Source: SLRI01 sp036796215
GTDB lineage: Bacteria > Pseudomonadota > Alphaproteobacteria > Geminicoccales > Geminicoccaceae
Length of the DNA stretch: 64,000 nt
NCBI GenBank assembly: GCA_036796215.1
Contig: DAIRDJ010000004.1
Coordinates: forward strand, 3,900-67,899
Direction: 5' to 3'
Position numbers and translations under genes: made by a program
Notes under the pieces: model-generated
Databases searched by the model: none
What the model saw: only the letters and a program-made list of their open reading frames with translations
Told to the model about the DNA's origin: nothing
Shown: in pieces, positions 50,409 to 58,077 of the stretch
How positions within the stretch are numbered: the first letter of the stretch is position 1
Layout: every line of letters starts with the position of its first letter

Positions 50409-51284
50409 ATGCGGATCACCCTTCTCGGCACCGGCTGCCCGGCCGTCCAGCCGCGCCGCTACGGTGCGGCCCAGTTGATCGAGAGCGGCACCACGCGGCT
50501 CCTGGTCGATTGCGGCAACGGCTGCATCCAGCGCCTGGTCGAGGCAGGGCACTCGCCGGCAGCACCGGATGCGCTTCTCGTCACCCACCTGCACAGCGAT
50601 CACCTGGTCGATCTCTGGCAGCTCACGGTCGCCGGCTGGCACGCCGGCCGCAGCCGGCCGCTCCGCATCTACGGCCCGCCGCCGGTGCTGGCTCACGCCA
50701 AAGGGCTGGAGGCGGCCTGGGCGGACGAGCGGGCACAGCGCCTGGCCTACGAGGCACGGCCCAACCCCGAGGGTTTTGCACTCGAGCTCAAGGCGATCGA
50801 GCCCGGGCAGCGGCTGGAATTCGGTGATCTCGAGGTTGCGGTCGTGGGCGTCGACCACCGGCCGATCGCCCCGGCCCTGGGCTTCGTCTTCGCCGACGGC
50901 CGCCATCGTCTGGCCTTCTCCGGCGATACCCGCCCCTGCCCGGCGCTCATCGAGGCCGCCCTTGACTGCGATCTTCTGGTCCACGAGGTCTTCGTCCACG
51001 GGACGATGCAGCCGAAACCGGGCGTGCGTACAGCTGCCACCATTGCCGCTGTCGAGGCCTATCACACGCTCTCGACCGACCTCGGTGCGATAGCGACCGC
51101 GGCCCGTGCCAAGGCGCTTCTGCTCACCCATATCGTCCCGCCCGACGTCCCTCCCGAACGGCTGCTCGCCGACGTGCGACAGGGCTATACGGGGCCGGTG
51201 ATCGTCGGCGAGGACTTGCTGAGCGTGGACCTCGGAGCCCGCACAGTATCCTGGCGCGGGATGGTCGTGGGATTGGGCGGGTAG
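50409..51284 (+). CDS. MBL-fold metallohydrolase (ribonuclease Z-like subgroup)
   Basis: The 291-residue protein opens MRITLLGTGCPAVQPRRYGA. The metal-binding motif is LLVTHLHSDHLVDLWQL near residue 60, followed by VGVDHRPIAPALGFVF, the aspartate in RLAFSGDTRPCPALIEAA and the last histidine in LLLTHIVPP. The H-x-H-x-D-H layout and SGDT strand match the RNase Z/arylsulfatase-like subgroup. No long exosite arm is visible, so a small-molecule esterase or phosphodiesterase is as likely as tRNA processing. ATG 50409 is used; GTG 50403 is an alternative in frame. Confidence 0.82.
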   Translation: MRITLLGTGCPAVQPRRYGAAQLIESGTTRLLVDCGNGCIQRLVEAGHSPAAPDALLVTHLHSDHLVDLWQLTVAGWHAGRSRPLRIYGPPPVLAHAKGLEAAWADERAQRLAYEARPNPEGFALELKAIEPGQRLEFGDLEVAVVGVDHRPIAPALGFVFADGRHRLAFSGDTRPCPALIEAALDCDLLVHEVFVHGTMQPKPGVRTAATIAAVEAYHTLSTDLGAIATAARAKALLLTHIVPPDVPPERLLADVRQGYTGPVIVGEDLLSVDLGARTVSWRGMVVGLGG

Positions 51285-51293
51285 GAGAGCATT

Positions 51294-51332
51294 GCGGGGA
51301 AGATGATCCTCCCCGCGCCCCACCGGTTATTT
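51294..51332. repeat. Dispersed palindromic element, copy 1 (REP-like)
   Basis: GCGGGGA-AGATGATCC-TCCCCGC (51294-51316) is a 7-bp inverted repeat around a TGAT centre. It is followed by GCCCCACCGGTTATTT. It begins 10 bp after the stop of the MBL gene. A close relative at 56294 shares the stem, the TGAT centre and the GCCCC-N2-CGG-N2-TTT flank, so this is a dispersed family and not a one-off terminator. Confidence 0.6.
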
Positions 51333-51388
51333 GGCCGGCGTGGACGGCTGGCAGCGGTGCTCCCTCGGGCTTCCTTGAACGTCTAGGC

Positions 51389-52195
51389 TCAGGGTTCGAG
51401 CCAGAAGCCCCGCCGCTGACGCCCGCCAATCATGCAGTCGACCGGTTGCTCCGCCTGTACGCGGACCACCCGGGGCGGCGGCTCCGCGAGCCCGGCGATA
51501 TCGAGGATCAGCTTTTGGCGTATCGCCTCGGCCATCTCGGAAAGCTCGGTCACCGGCAGCACGAAGGCACCGGGACCGCCGATCACGCAATCCCGGTAGT
51601 AGGCATCGAGACCGACCGCGTTTGGGCCGCCCCGCATCGATGGGCGGATCATGATCGGGAGGCCGTTGATGGTGATTCCGGCCTCGAGCACACGGTCACG
51701 CGACGGCACCACCGGGGCGCCCATATTGTTGGGCCCGTCGCCCGAGATGTCGATCACCTGACGGACGCCCTCAAACCCGTTGTCGGCAAAAAGCGGCAGG
51801 GCGAAATCGAGGGCCGAACTCATCGAGGTGCCACGCATGAACGTGATCGGTGCGGTGGCCAGGATCTCTGAGATCCGCAGCGCGTCCTCGTCGTCGGTGA
51901 CGATCGTCCAGGGCAGGATAATGGCGTGGCGACCGGGGCCTGCCCACTCGACATAGGTCAGTGCCGTGCGCTGAAAGCCGCCAGAGAGCACCGCCCTGAC
52001 AAAATCCGGATGGCCGATCGCCTGGGCGTAGCCCTGGCGCTGCACCTCGTGTTCCTCCTGGTCCATCGAGCCCGAGACATCGACCAGCAGCACGAGTTCG
52101 ACATCGACCGGCAGATCGAAATCCTGGGCCGTGCCCGGCGAGACGTCGGCAGTCAGGCCGAACGCGAGGCAGAGTGTGGCGACGATGCGCAGCAT
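51389..52195 (-). CDS. DUF1194 (von Willebrand A-like) exported protein
   Basis: The 268-residue protein has a signal peptide (MLRIVATLCLAFGL, cleavage near TAQ). The VWA-like domain carries an intact MIDAS (VELVLLVDVSGSMDQEEHEV). It continues GFQRTALTYVEWAGPGRHAI, TFMRGTSMSSALDFALPLF, QVIDISGDGPNNMG and ITINGLPIMI, ending with a paired cysteine region. DUF1194 proteins are common in alphaproteobacteria and of unknown function. ATG 52195 with a GGAGAGA ribosome site is preferred to the in-frame ATG 52240. Confidence 0.85.
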   Translation of the reverse strand: MLRIVATLCLAFGLTADVSPGTAQDFDLPVDVELVLLVDVSGSMDQEEHEVQRQGYAQAIGHPDFVRAVLSGGFQRTALTYVEWAGPGRHAIILPWTIVTDDEDALRISEILATAPITFMRGTSMSSALDFALPLFADNGFEGVRQVIDISGDGPNNMGAPVVPSRDRVLEAGITINGLPIMIRPSMRGGPNAVGLDAYYRDCVIGGPGAFVLPVTELSEMAEAIRQKLILDIAGLAEPPPRVVRVQAEQPVDCMIGGRQRRGFWLEP

Positions 52196-52458
52196 GGGCT
52201 CTCTCCGAATGAGCGATCGACGACTCCGCTTGAAAGACATCGGCCTCGATTAGCCTAGCGCGGGTCAGCGGGCGGGCAAGGATGGATGCGCGGCGATCAC
52301 CCTTTCGTCTTGCGGCAGGGTGCGACAGTCGAGCGGGCCAGTTCCCACGACCGACTACGCAAGCGGTGCGACGGCACTTCCCGGGCGATCGAAGGCGGGG
52401 TGGTCGCCATCGCAGCGTCTCTCGGCTATGACGGCGCGAGCATGAACCGGGGACCAGG

Positions 52459-53850
52459 ATGATCAGCTGCACGAGTACGCGCGGTGGGGCGGCCGGGCGC
52501 CGTTTCGAGGAGGTTCTCTTGGGCGGCCTCGCCGAGGATGGCGGGCTCTACGTGCCCGAATCCTGGCCCGAGATCGACGTGGCCGGGTTCACCGGTCTCG
52601 ACTATCCGACGACCGCAGCCAAGCTCCTGGCCCCCTTCACCGCCGGCTGCTTCGACGAGGCCGAGCTCCTGGCCATGGCGAAGGCGGCTTATGCCGATTT
52701 CCGCCATGCCGCCACCGCACCCTTGGTCCAGCTCGGCCACGACGAGTGGCTCCTGGAGCTCTTCCACGGGCCGACCTTCGCCTTCAAGGACTTCGCCATG
52801 CAGCTCCTCGGCCGCATGTTCGAGGCGGTGCTGGCGCGGCGTGGCCACCACATCACCATCGTCGGCGCCACCTCCGGCGATACCGGGGCTGCGGCGGTTC
52901 GCGCCTTTGCCGGGCTCGAGCGGATCAGGGTTGCGATCCTCTTCCCCGAGGGCCGGATCTCACCCGTCCAGCGGCGGCAGATGACGACATCGAGCGAGGC
53001 CAATGTTCGGGTGATCGCGGTCCGGGGCACTTTCGACGACTGCCAGAACCGCTTGAAGGAGATGTTCGCCGACGTGGCGTTCCGCGACCGGGTGGGGCTC
53101 GCGGCGGTCAACTCGATCAACTGGGCGCGGGTCGTGGCCCAGGCGGCCTACTACGTCTATGCCGCGCTGCGCCTGGGTGGCCTCGAGCGGCCTTTGGCGT
53201 TCGCGGTGCCGACCGGCAATTTCGGCGACGTCTACGCCGGCTATGTCGCCAAGCGGGTGGGGCTGCCGCTGGCCAAGCTGATCGTGGCGACCAACGAGAA
53301 CGACATTCTCGCCAGGTTCCTGGCGACCGGCCGCTATGCGCGGGGCCGGGTGGTCGCGACCTCGAGCCCGTCGATGGACATCCAGGTGGCCTCCAATTTC
53401 GAGCGGCTGTTGTTCGAGATGGAGGCGCGGGACGGGGCGGCGGTGGCGGCGCTGATGCGAACCTTCGCGGCCGAGGGGGCGCTCGAGGTGGCCGATGCGA
53501 AGCGCGATGCGGTCAGGGCGCTCTTTGCCGGCTCGCGCGTCGACGAGGCGACCACCCGGGCGACCATTCGCGAGGTTCTGGCGAGCACCGGCCAGCTGGT
53601 CGACCCGCACACCGCCGTCGGCATCCGCGCCGGCCGCGCCATGGCCCCCGACGGGGCGCCGCTGGTGACGCTCGCGACCGCGCATCCGGCCAAGTTCCCG
53701 GATGCGATCAAAGCCGCCGTCGGCCGAGAGGCGCCTGTGCCGCCGGAATTCGAGGCGATGCTGCAAGCGGACGAGCGCTACACTACATTGCCCGATGATC
53801 TGGCCACTATCGAGGCCGACCTCCTGCACTGGATCGAAAGCACTTCATGA
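52459..53850 (+). CDS. thrC: Threonine synthase
   Basis: The 463-residue PLP enzyme is of the long proteobacterial type. It opens STRGGAAGRRFEEVLLGGLA then EDGGLYVPESWPEIDV. The PLP lysine is in FHGPTFAFKDFAMQLLG near residue 110. Further motifs are IVGATSGDTGAAAVRAFAGL and AVPTGNFGDVYAGYVAKRVG. It makes threonine from phosphohomoserine. It is coupled to the M16 peptidase gene by ATGA, an arrangement often seen in alphaproteobacteria. The 218 bp upstream hold no gene or clear leader attenuator. Confidence 0.94.
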   Translation: MISCTSTRGGAAGRRFEEVLLGGLAEDGGLYVPESWPEIDVAGFTGLDYPTTAAKLLAPFTAGCFDEAELLAMAKAAYADFRHAATAPLVQLGHDEWLLELFHGPTFAFKDFAMQLLGRMFEAVLARRGHHITIVGATSGDTGAAAVRAFAGLERIRVAILFPEGRISPVQRRQMTTSSEANVRVIAVRGTFDDCQNRLKEMFADVAFRDRVGLAAVNSINWARVVAQAAYYVYAALRLGGLERPLAFAVPTGNFGDVYAGYVAKRVGLPLAKLIVATNENDILARFLATGRYARGRVVATSSPSMDIQVASNFERLLFEMEARDGAAVAALMRTFAAEGALEVADAKRDAVRALFAGSRVDEATTRATIREVLASTGQLVDPHTAVGIRAGRAMAPDGAPLVTLATAHPAKFPDAIKAAVGREAPVPPEFEAMLQADERYTTLPDDLATIEADLLHWIESTS

Positions 53851-55103
53851 AGATCACCACGCTCGACAACGGCGTTCGCGTCGTCACCGAGACCATGCCC
53901 CGGGTCGAGACCGCGAGCTTCGGCGTCTGGGTCGATGCCGGCGCCCGCTTCGAGGCGCCCGAGGTCAACGGTGTCGCCCACATGCTGGAGCACATGGCGT
54001 TCAAGGGGACGGCCCGCCGCACGGCGCGCGGCATCGCCGAGGAGATCGAGGACGTCGGCGGCTCACTCAACGCCTATACCGGCCGCGAGCACACCGCCTA
54101 CTACGCCCGGGTGCTCGCCGAGGACGTGCCCTTGGCCGCCGACATCATCGCCGACATTCTCCTGCACTCCACCTTCGATGCCGAGGAGTACGAGAAGGAG
54201 CGCCACGTCATCCTGCAGGAGATCGGCGAGACCCTGGACACCCCGGCCGACCTCGTCTTCGACCATTTCCAGGAGGCGGCCTTCCCGAACCAGGCGATCG
54301 GCCGCTCCATCCTCGGCACCGAGGCGGTGATCGAAAAGCTGCCGCGGGAAGCGCTGCGGGCCTTCGTCGATGCGCATTACGGGCCCGAGGCGCTGATCGT
54401 CGCGAGCTCGGGCAAGGTCACCCACGACGCCATCGTCGAGATCGCCCGAGCCCGCTTCGGGCACTTGCCGAAGAGCCCTCGGCCGTCAGCGGAGCCCTCA
54501 CACTATACCGGCGGCGAGTGGCTGACCGGCCGCGAGCTCGAGCAGGTCCATCTCTGCCTCGGCCTCGAGGCGATGTCCTACAAGGACGACGACTTCATCC
54601 CGCTCCAGGTATTCTCGACCGCACTAGGCGGCGGCATGTCGTCCAGGCTCTTCCAGGAGGTCCGCGAGAACCGCGGCTTGTGCTACTCGATCTTCAGTTT
54701 TACCGGCCTGCACAAGGATTCTGGCCTCTTCGGCATCTATGCCGGGACCGGCGAGGAGGACGTGCCGGAGCTGATCCGGGTGATCGCGGGCGAGCTTTCG
54801 GGCCTCGCAGCCGGCATCGGCGAGGCAGAGTTGGCACGTGCCAAGGCGCAGCTCAAGGCGAGCCTCTTGATGGCGCAGGAGGGCTGCTTTTCGGTCTGCG
54901 AGGACCTGGCCAAGCAATGGCTCTGCTTCGGCGACTACCTGACCCCGGCAGAGATCGCGGCCAAGTACGCGGCCGTGACGGCCGAGGACATCGCCCGGGT
55001 GGCCGGGCGGCTGTTGCGCGAGCCGAAGCCCACGGTGGCCGCGATCGGCCCGGCCAAGGGCCTGCCGGATGCCGGTACTTGGACCAAGGCCCTGGCCGCC
55101 TGA
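53847..55103 (+). CDS. M16-family zinc peptidase (processing-peptidase-like)
   Basis: The 418-residue protein has the inverted zinc motif HxxEH in NGVAHMLEHMAFKGTARRTA near residue 48. The third ligand region is EYEKERHVILQEIGETLDTP. A glycine-rich ALGGGMSSRLFQEVRENRGL follows near residue 257, as in mitochondrial processing peptidase beta. It may degrade or process peptides in the cytoplasm or periplasm; no signal peptide is visible. It lies between thrC and the tartrate dehydratase gene, with overlapping starts on both sides. Confidence 0.9.
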   Translation: MKITTLDNGVRVVTETMPRVETASFGVWVDAGARFEAPEVNGVAHMLEHMAFKGTARRTARGIAEEIEDVGGSLNAYTGREHTAYYARVLAEDVPLAADIIADILLHSTFDAEEYEKERHVILQEIGETLDTPADLVFDHFQEAAFPNQAIGRSILGTEAVIEKLPREALRAFVDAHYGPEALIVASSGKVTHDAIVEIARARFGHLPKSPRPSAEPSHYTGGEWLTGRELEQVHLCLGLEAMSYKDDDFIPLQVFSTALGGGMSSRLFQEVRENRGLCYSIFSFTGLHKDSGLFGIYAGTGEEDVPELIRVIAGELSGLAAGIGEAELARAKAQLKASLLMAQEGCFSVCEDLAKQWLCFGDYLTPAEIAAKYAAVTAEDIARVAGRLLREPKPTVAAIGPAKGLPDAGTWTKALAA

Positions 55104-56272
55104 TGCGCATCACCGCCATCCACGAGACGGCAGCACCCATCAAGTCCACGATCGCCAACGCCTATATCGACTTCTCCCGGATGACCTGCTCGCTGGTCGC
55201 CGTGGTCACCGACGTGATCCGCGACGGCAAGCCGGTCACCGGCTTCGGCTTCAGCTCGAACGGCCGCTATGCGGCCGGGGCCATCATGCGTGAACGGATG
55301 ATCCCGAGGCTGCTCGAGGCCCCGCAGGGCAGCCTGCTCGACCCAGCCACCGGCCTGCTCGACCCGTTCCGCTGCTGGGACGTGATGATGACCAACGAGA
55401 AGCCGGGCGGGCACGGCGAGCGGTCGGTCGCCGTTGGCACCATCGACATGGCGATCTGGGACGCGCTCGCCAAGATCGAGGGCGTCCCCCTCTGGCGCCT
55501 GCTCGCCGACCGCTACCGGGACGGCCGGGCCGATCCCGACGTCTGGGTCTATGCCGCGGGTGGCTACTACCAGCCGGAGAAGGGCATCGATGGCCTCGTC
55601 GACGAGGTGAAGTCCTATCGGGACATGGGCTATGTCGACTTCAAGCTGAAGATCGGCGGTGCGTCCCTTGCGGAGGACCAAAAGCGCATCGCGGCCGTGA
55701 TCGAGGTCGCGGGCGATCCCTCCCACGTCGCGGTCGATGCCAACGGCCGCTTCGACCTCGCGAGCGCTATCGCCTACGCAAAGGCGCTCGAGCCCCTGGG
55801 CCTGCTCTGGTACGAGGAGGCCGGCGACCCTCTCGACTACGCGCTGCAGGCCGCCCTCGCCGAGCATTACGCCCCGCCCATGGCGACCGGCGAGAACCTT
55901 TTCTCCGCCATCGACGCCACCAACCTCGTCCGCTACGGGGGCTTGCGCCCCGACCGCGACTGGCTGCAGTTCGACTGCGCGCTTTCCTACGGCCTCTGCG
56001 AGTACACCCGCACGCTGGCCATGCTCGAGCAGCACGGCTGGTCCACCCGCCGCGTCGTCCCGCATGGCGGCCACCAGATGTCGCTCAATATCGCCGCCGG
56101 CCTGCACCTCGGCGGCAACGAGAGCTACCCCGGCATCTTCCAACCCTTCGGCGGCTTCGCCGACGGCATCCGGGTCGAGAACGGCCGGGTGGCCCTGCCG
56201 GACGTGCCGGGGATCGGCATCGAAACGAAGGCCGGGCTCGATGCGCTCTGCAAGGAACTCGCGTCGGGATAG
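55103..56272 (+). CDS. Enolase-superfamily D(-)-tartrate dehydratase
   Basis: The 389-residue protein matches the TarD subgroup of the mandelate racemase family, including the same length. The catalytic KxK is in YVDFKLKIGGASLAEDQ near residue 184 and the metal ligand in HVAVDANGRFDLAS. The next ligands are in LWYEEAGDPLDY and MATGENLFSAIDATNL. The catalytic histidine is in RRVVPHGGHQMSLNIAAGLH, followed by the GNESYPGIFQPFGGFADGI signature. It would dehydrate D-tartrate to oxaloacetate. The ATG shares a base with the peptidase stop. Confidence 0.87.
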   Translation: MRITAIHETAAPIKSTIANAYIDFSRMTCSLVAVVTDVIRDGKPVTGFGFSSNGRYAAGAIMRERMIPRLLEAPQGSLLDPATGLLDPFRCWDVMMTNEKPGGHGERSVAVGTIDMAIWDALAKIEGVPLWRLLADRYRDGRADPDVWVYAAGGYYQPEKGIDGLVDEVKSYRDMGYVDFKLKIGGASLAEDQKRIAAVIEVAGDPSHVAVDANGRFDLASAIAYAKALEPLGLLWYEEAGDPLDYALQAALAEHYAPPMATGENLFSAIDATNLVRYGGLRPDRDWLQFDCALSYGLCEYTRTLAMLEQHGWSTRRVVPHGGHQMSLNIAAGLHLGGNESYPGIFQPFGGFADGIRVENGRVALPDVPGIGIETKAGLDALCKELASG

Positions 56273-56293
56273 GTAAAGGAAGCCAGAGAAGAG

Positions 56294-56331
56294 CCGGGGG
56301 AAATGATTTCCCCCGGGCCCCCTCGGATTTT
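56294..56331. repeat. Dispersed palindromic element, copy 2 (REP-like)
   Basis: CCGGGGGAAA-TGA-TTTCCCCCGG (56294-56316) has perfect 10-bp arms. It is followed by GCCCCCTCGGATTTT. It starts 22 bp after the tartrate dehydratase stop. It shares the stem, TGAT centre and GCCCC-N2-CGG flank with the 51294 copy. It could act as a transcript terminator or 3' stabiliser. Confidence 0.65.
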
Positions 56332-56434
56332 GGCAGACACCATCAAGGGAGCGGCGATTGCGCTATCTGACCGATGGGCCGGCTGGCGTGTTCCTGTCAC
56401 CGTGCCATTCTCTCTCAGGATGGAGAACGGGAAG

Positions 56435-56929
56435 ATGATCAGACCGACCCTCGCCGCCGCCCTCGCCATCGCATGCCTCGCCAACGATCCCGCCATGGCG
56501 GCGGATGGGCCGAAGCCGGAAGCCCTCATCGAGGATGCCCTGCGCGCCGCACCGCCGAGTATCCGCGACACGGCGATCGTCTCGGACCTCGCCGGCAACA
56601 TCCTGCGTGAGGGAAGCGGCGACTATCCCTGCTTTCCCGCACCCGACGTCATCGCGGGACCGATGTGCATGGATGGCGAATGGCTGAACTGGATGCAGGC
56701 CTGGATGCACGGGGAACCGTTCGCCGCATCCCGGGTCGGGATCTCCTACATGCTGGCCGGCGACTCGCCGGACGGCGGTGCGAGCAACATCGACCCCGCC
56801 GCCTCGACCCCAACGGCAGACAACGACCGGGTCGTCGAAGGCCCACACTTGATGGTGATCGTCCCCGATCCCGCCACCCTGGCCGGCCTGCCGACCACCC
56901 TCGACACTGACGGCGCCTACGTCATGTGA
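56435..56929 (+). CDS. Exported protein of unknown function, probably truncated by TGA
   Basis: The 164-residue product has a signal peptide (MIRPTLAAALAIACLANDPA, cleavage after MAA). The mature part reads ALRAAPPSIRDTAIVSDLAG, DYPCFPAP, PMCMDGEWLNWMQAWMHG, VGISYMLAGDSPDGGASNID and EGPHLMVIVPD, a set I associate with an uncharacterised exported family. The frame ends GAYVM-TGA, and right after the stop the same frame reads SGTPDAHIMIPV. That looks like the natural C-terminus, so a TGG to TGA change probably removed the last dozen or more residues. ATG 56435 with GGAGAACGGGAAG upstream is preferred to ATG 56420. Confidence 0.6.
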   Translation: MIRPTLAAALAIACLANDPAMAADGPKPEALIEDALRAAPPSIRDTAIVSDLAGNILREGSGDYPCFPAPDVIAGPMCMDGEWLNWMQAWMHGEPFAASRVGISYMLAGDSPDGGASNIDPAASTPTADNDRVVEGPHLMVIVPDPATLAGLPTTLDTDGAYVM

Positions 56930-57088
56930 TCCGGCACCCCCGACGCCCACATCATGATCCCGGTCGACGCCCGCCCGATGCAACGGCCGGTCGCGGCGAA
57001 ACGAGACGCGGACGCCGGCAACGATCCACCCGGCACGACGCCTGATTGTCCACCACATCGACCAAGACCAAGGTACCGCGGAGGGCCA

Positions 57089-57105
57089 GGGGACATCATG
57101 TCCCC
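57089..57105. repeat. Short palindromic element, possible third copy
   Basis: GGGGACAT-C-ATGTCCCC is a perfect 8-bp inverted repeat with a 1-nt centre, followed by CCGGAATCC. Stem and ATCATG/TGAT-like centre recall the elements at 51294 and 56294, but the GCCCC-N2-CGG flank is missing, so membership is uncertain. It lies between the truncated exported-protein gene and the Lrp remnant. Confidence 0.4.
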
Positions 57106-57130
57106 CGGAATCCTTCCTGCCCGACCCGCG

Positions 57131-57506
57131 TCACGACGTGTCGATGCGGAAGCCTGCGAAGGCCTTGACCGTCGACATGCTGAGCAGTGTTCACGTCTGG
57201 GCTATGCCGGGCAGCAGGCATAGTCGCTCCGGGCAGAGGCGCTCGTAGGCGGTGGTGCCGGCGGCGGCGACCCGGATCAGATAGGCGAAGTCGCCGGAGA
57301 TCAGGTAGCACTCGAGCAGTTCGTCCATCGCCTTGATCGCCCTTTCGCAGGCGGTGCGCTGCTCCTTGGACTGCCACGCCGGCTAGATCTCCAAAAAGAC
57401 CTGCATTCATCGACAGGCTCGGGTCGCGCTGCAGTGCGAAGCGTATCTTGCGATCCAGCCTGTCCAGCGGAAATTTTCTTGTAGCGGCGGGGAACTTTTT
57501 CGCCAA
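57131..57506 (-). pseudogene. Lrp/AsnC-family regulator, internally deleted and nonsense-interrupted
   Basis: The minus strand starts with KFPLDRLDRKIRFALQRDPS, the typical N-terminus of Lrp/AsnC proteins. About 30 codons later another frame encodes CERAIKAMDELLECYLISGD, FAYLIRVAAAGTTAYERL, LLPGIAQT, a TGA, then TLLSMSTVKAFAGFRIDTS. That is the end of the AsnC effector domain. The second half of the HTH and the start of the effector domain are missing, the frame shifts, and the Arg codon after QT has become TGA. The gene cannot make a working regulator. It lies 110 bp from the divergent universal-stress and alanine-symporter genes. Confidence 0.75.
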
Positions 57507-57616
57507 TCTTCAAAGATTCTAGCAAACTGCGGGAAGAAAACAGAGATTTCTCTTGTCAGGCGCGGCAAAAAGGTCGTGCCCCGGTGGCCGGGGAGGAAAC
57601 GAAGGAGGTCGAAACC

Positions 57617-58051
57617 ATGTCGAACCGTTATGTCGTCGCCTATGACGGCAGTGCATCGGCCCGCCGGGCCGTCGATTATGCGGTCGAACGTGCGAAACAG
57701 AGCGGTGCCGCAATCGTCTTGGCGCATGTGCTCGAGTGGTCGCCCTACAGTTTCTTGACGCCCGAAGAGCTCGAGGAACGGCACAAGCGGCGGCGCGAGG
57801 AGATGGAGCGGGCGCGTACCGCCGTGGTCGGACCGCTCCTTGAGCAGCTCGCCAAGAGCAAGCTCGAGGTCACGGTCGAGATCCGCTACGGCAACATCAC
57901 CGAGACATTGATCGCGCTGGCCAAGGAGGTCGATGCGGCGCAGATCATGATCGGGCGAACTGGCCAGTCGACAACGATCGCCCGCCTGTTCGGTTCGGTC
58001 GCCGGCTCCCTCGCCCAGATTTCTCCGGTGCCCGTCACCATCGTCCCCTGA
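57617..58051 (+). CDS. Universal stress protein (UspA family)
   Basis: The 144-residue protein has a single Usp domain. It opens NRYVVAYDGSASARRAVDYA and continues with AAIVLAHVLEWSPYSF and VEIRYGNITETLIALAKEVD. The ATP-binding G-2x-G-9x-G-(S/T) type motif is degenerate: IGRTGQSTTIARLFGSVAGS. The ATG follows a strong AAGGAGG, with a 6-bp GC hairpin (57579-57593) just before it. The symporter gene starts 26 bp downstream, so both are probably one transcript. Confidence 0.87.
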   Translation: MSNRYVVAYDGSASARRAVDYAVERAKQSGAAIVLAHVLEWSPYSFLTPEELEERHKRRREEMERARTAVVGPLLEQLAKSKLEVTVEIRYGNITETLIALAKEVDAAQIMIGRTGQSTTIARLFGSVAGSLAQISPVPVTIVP

Positions 58052-58077
58052 CGCCAAACAATCAGAGCGAGACAACA

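Noticed and set aside
56927..56929. Selenocysteine at the TGA ending the exported-protein frame
   Set aside because: No SECIS-like hairpin could be recognised just after the TGA, and relatives as I recall have Trp there, not Cys.
57096..57506. 136-residue open frame as an intact regulator
   Set aside because: Only its first part is Lrp-like; the rest is out-of-frame reading of the effector domain.
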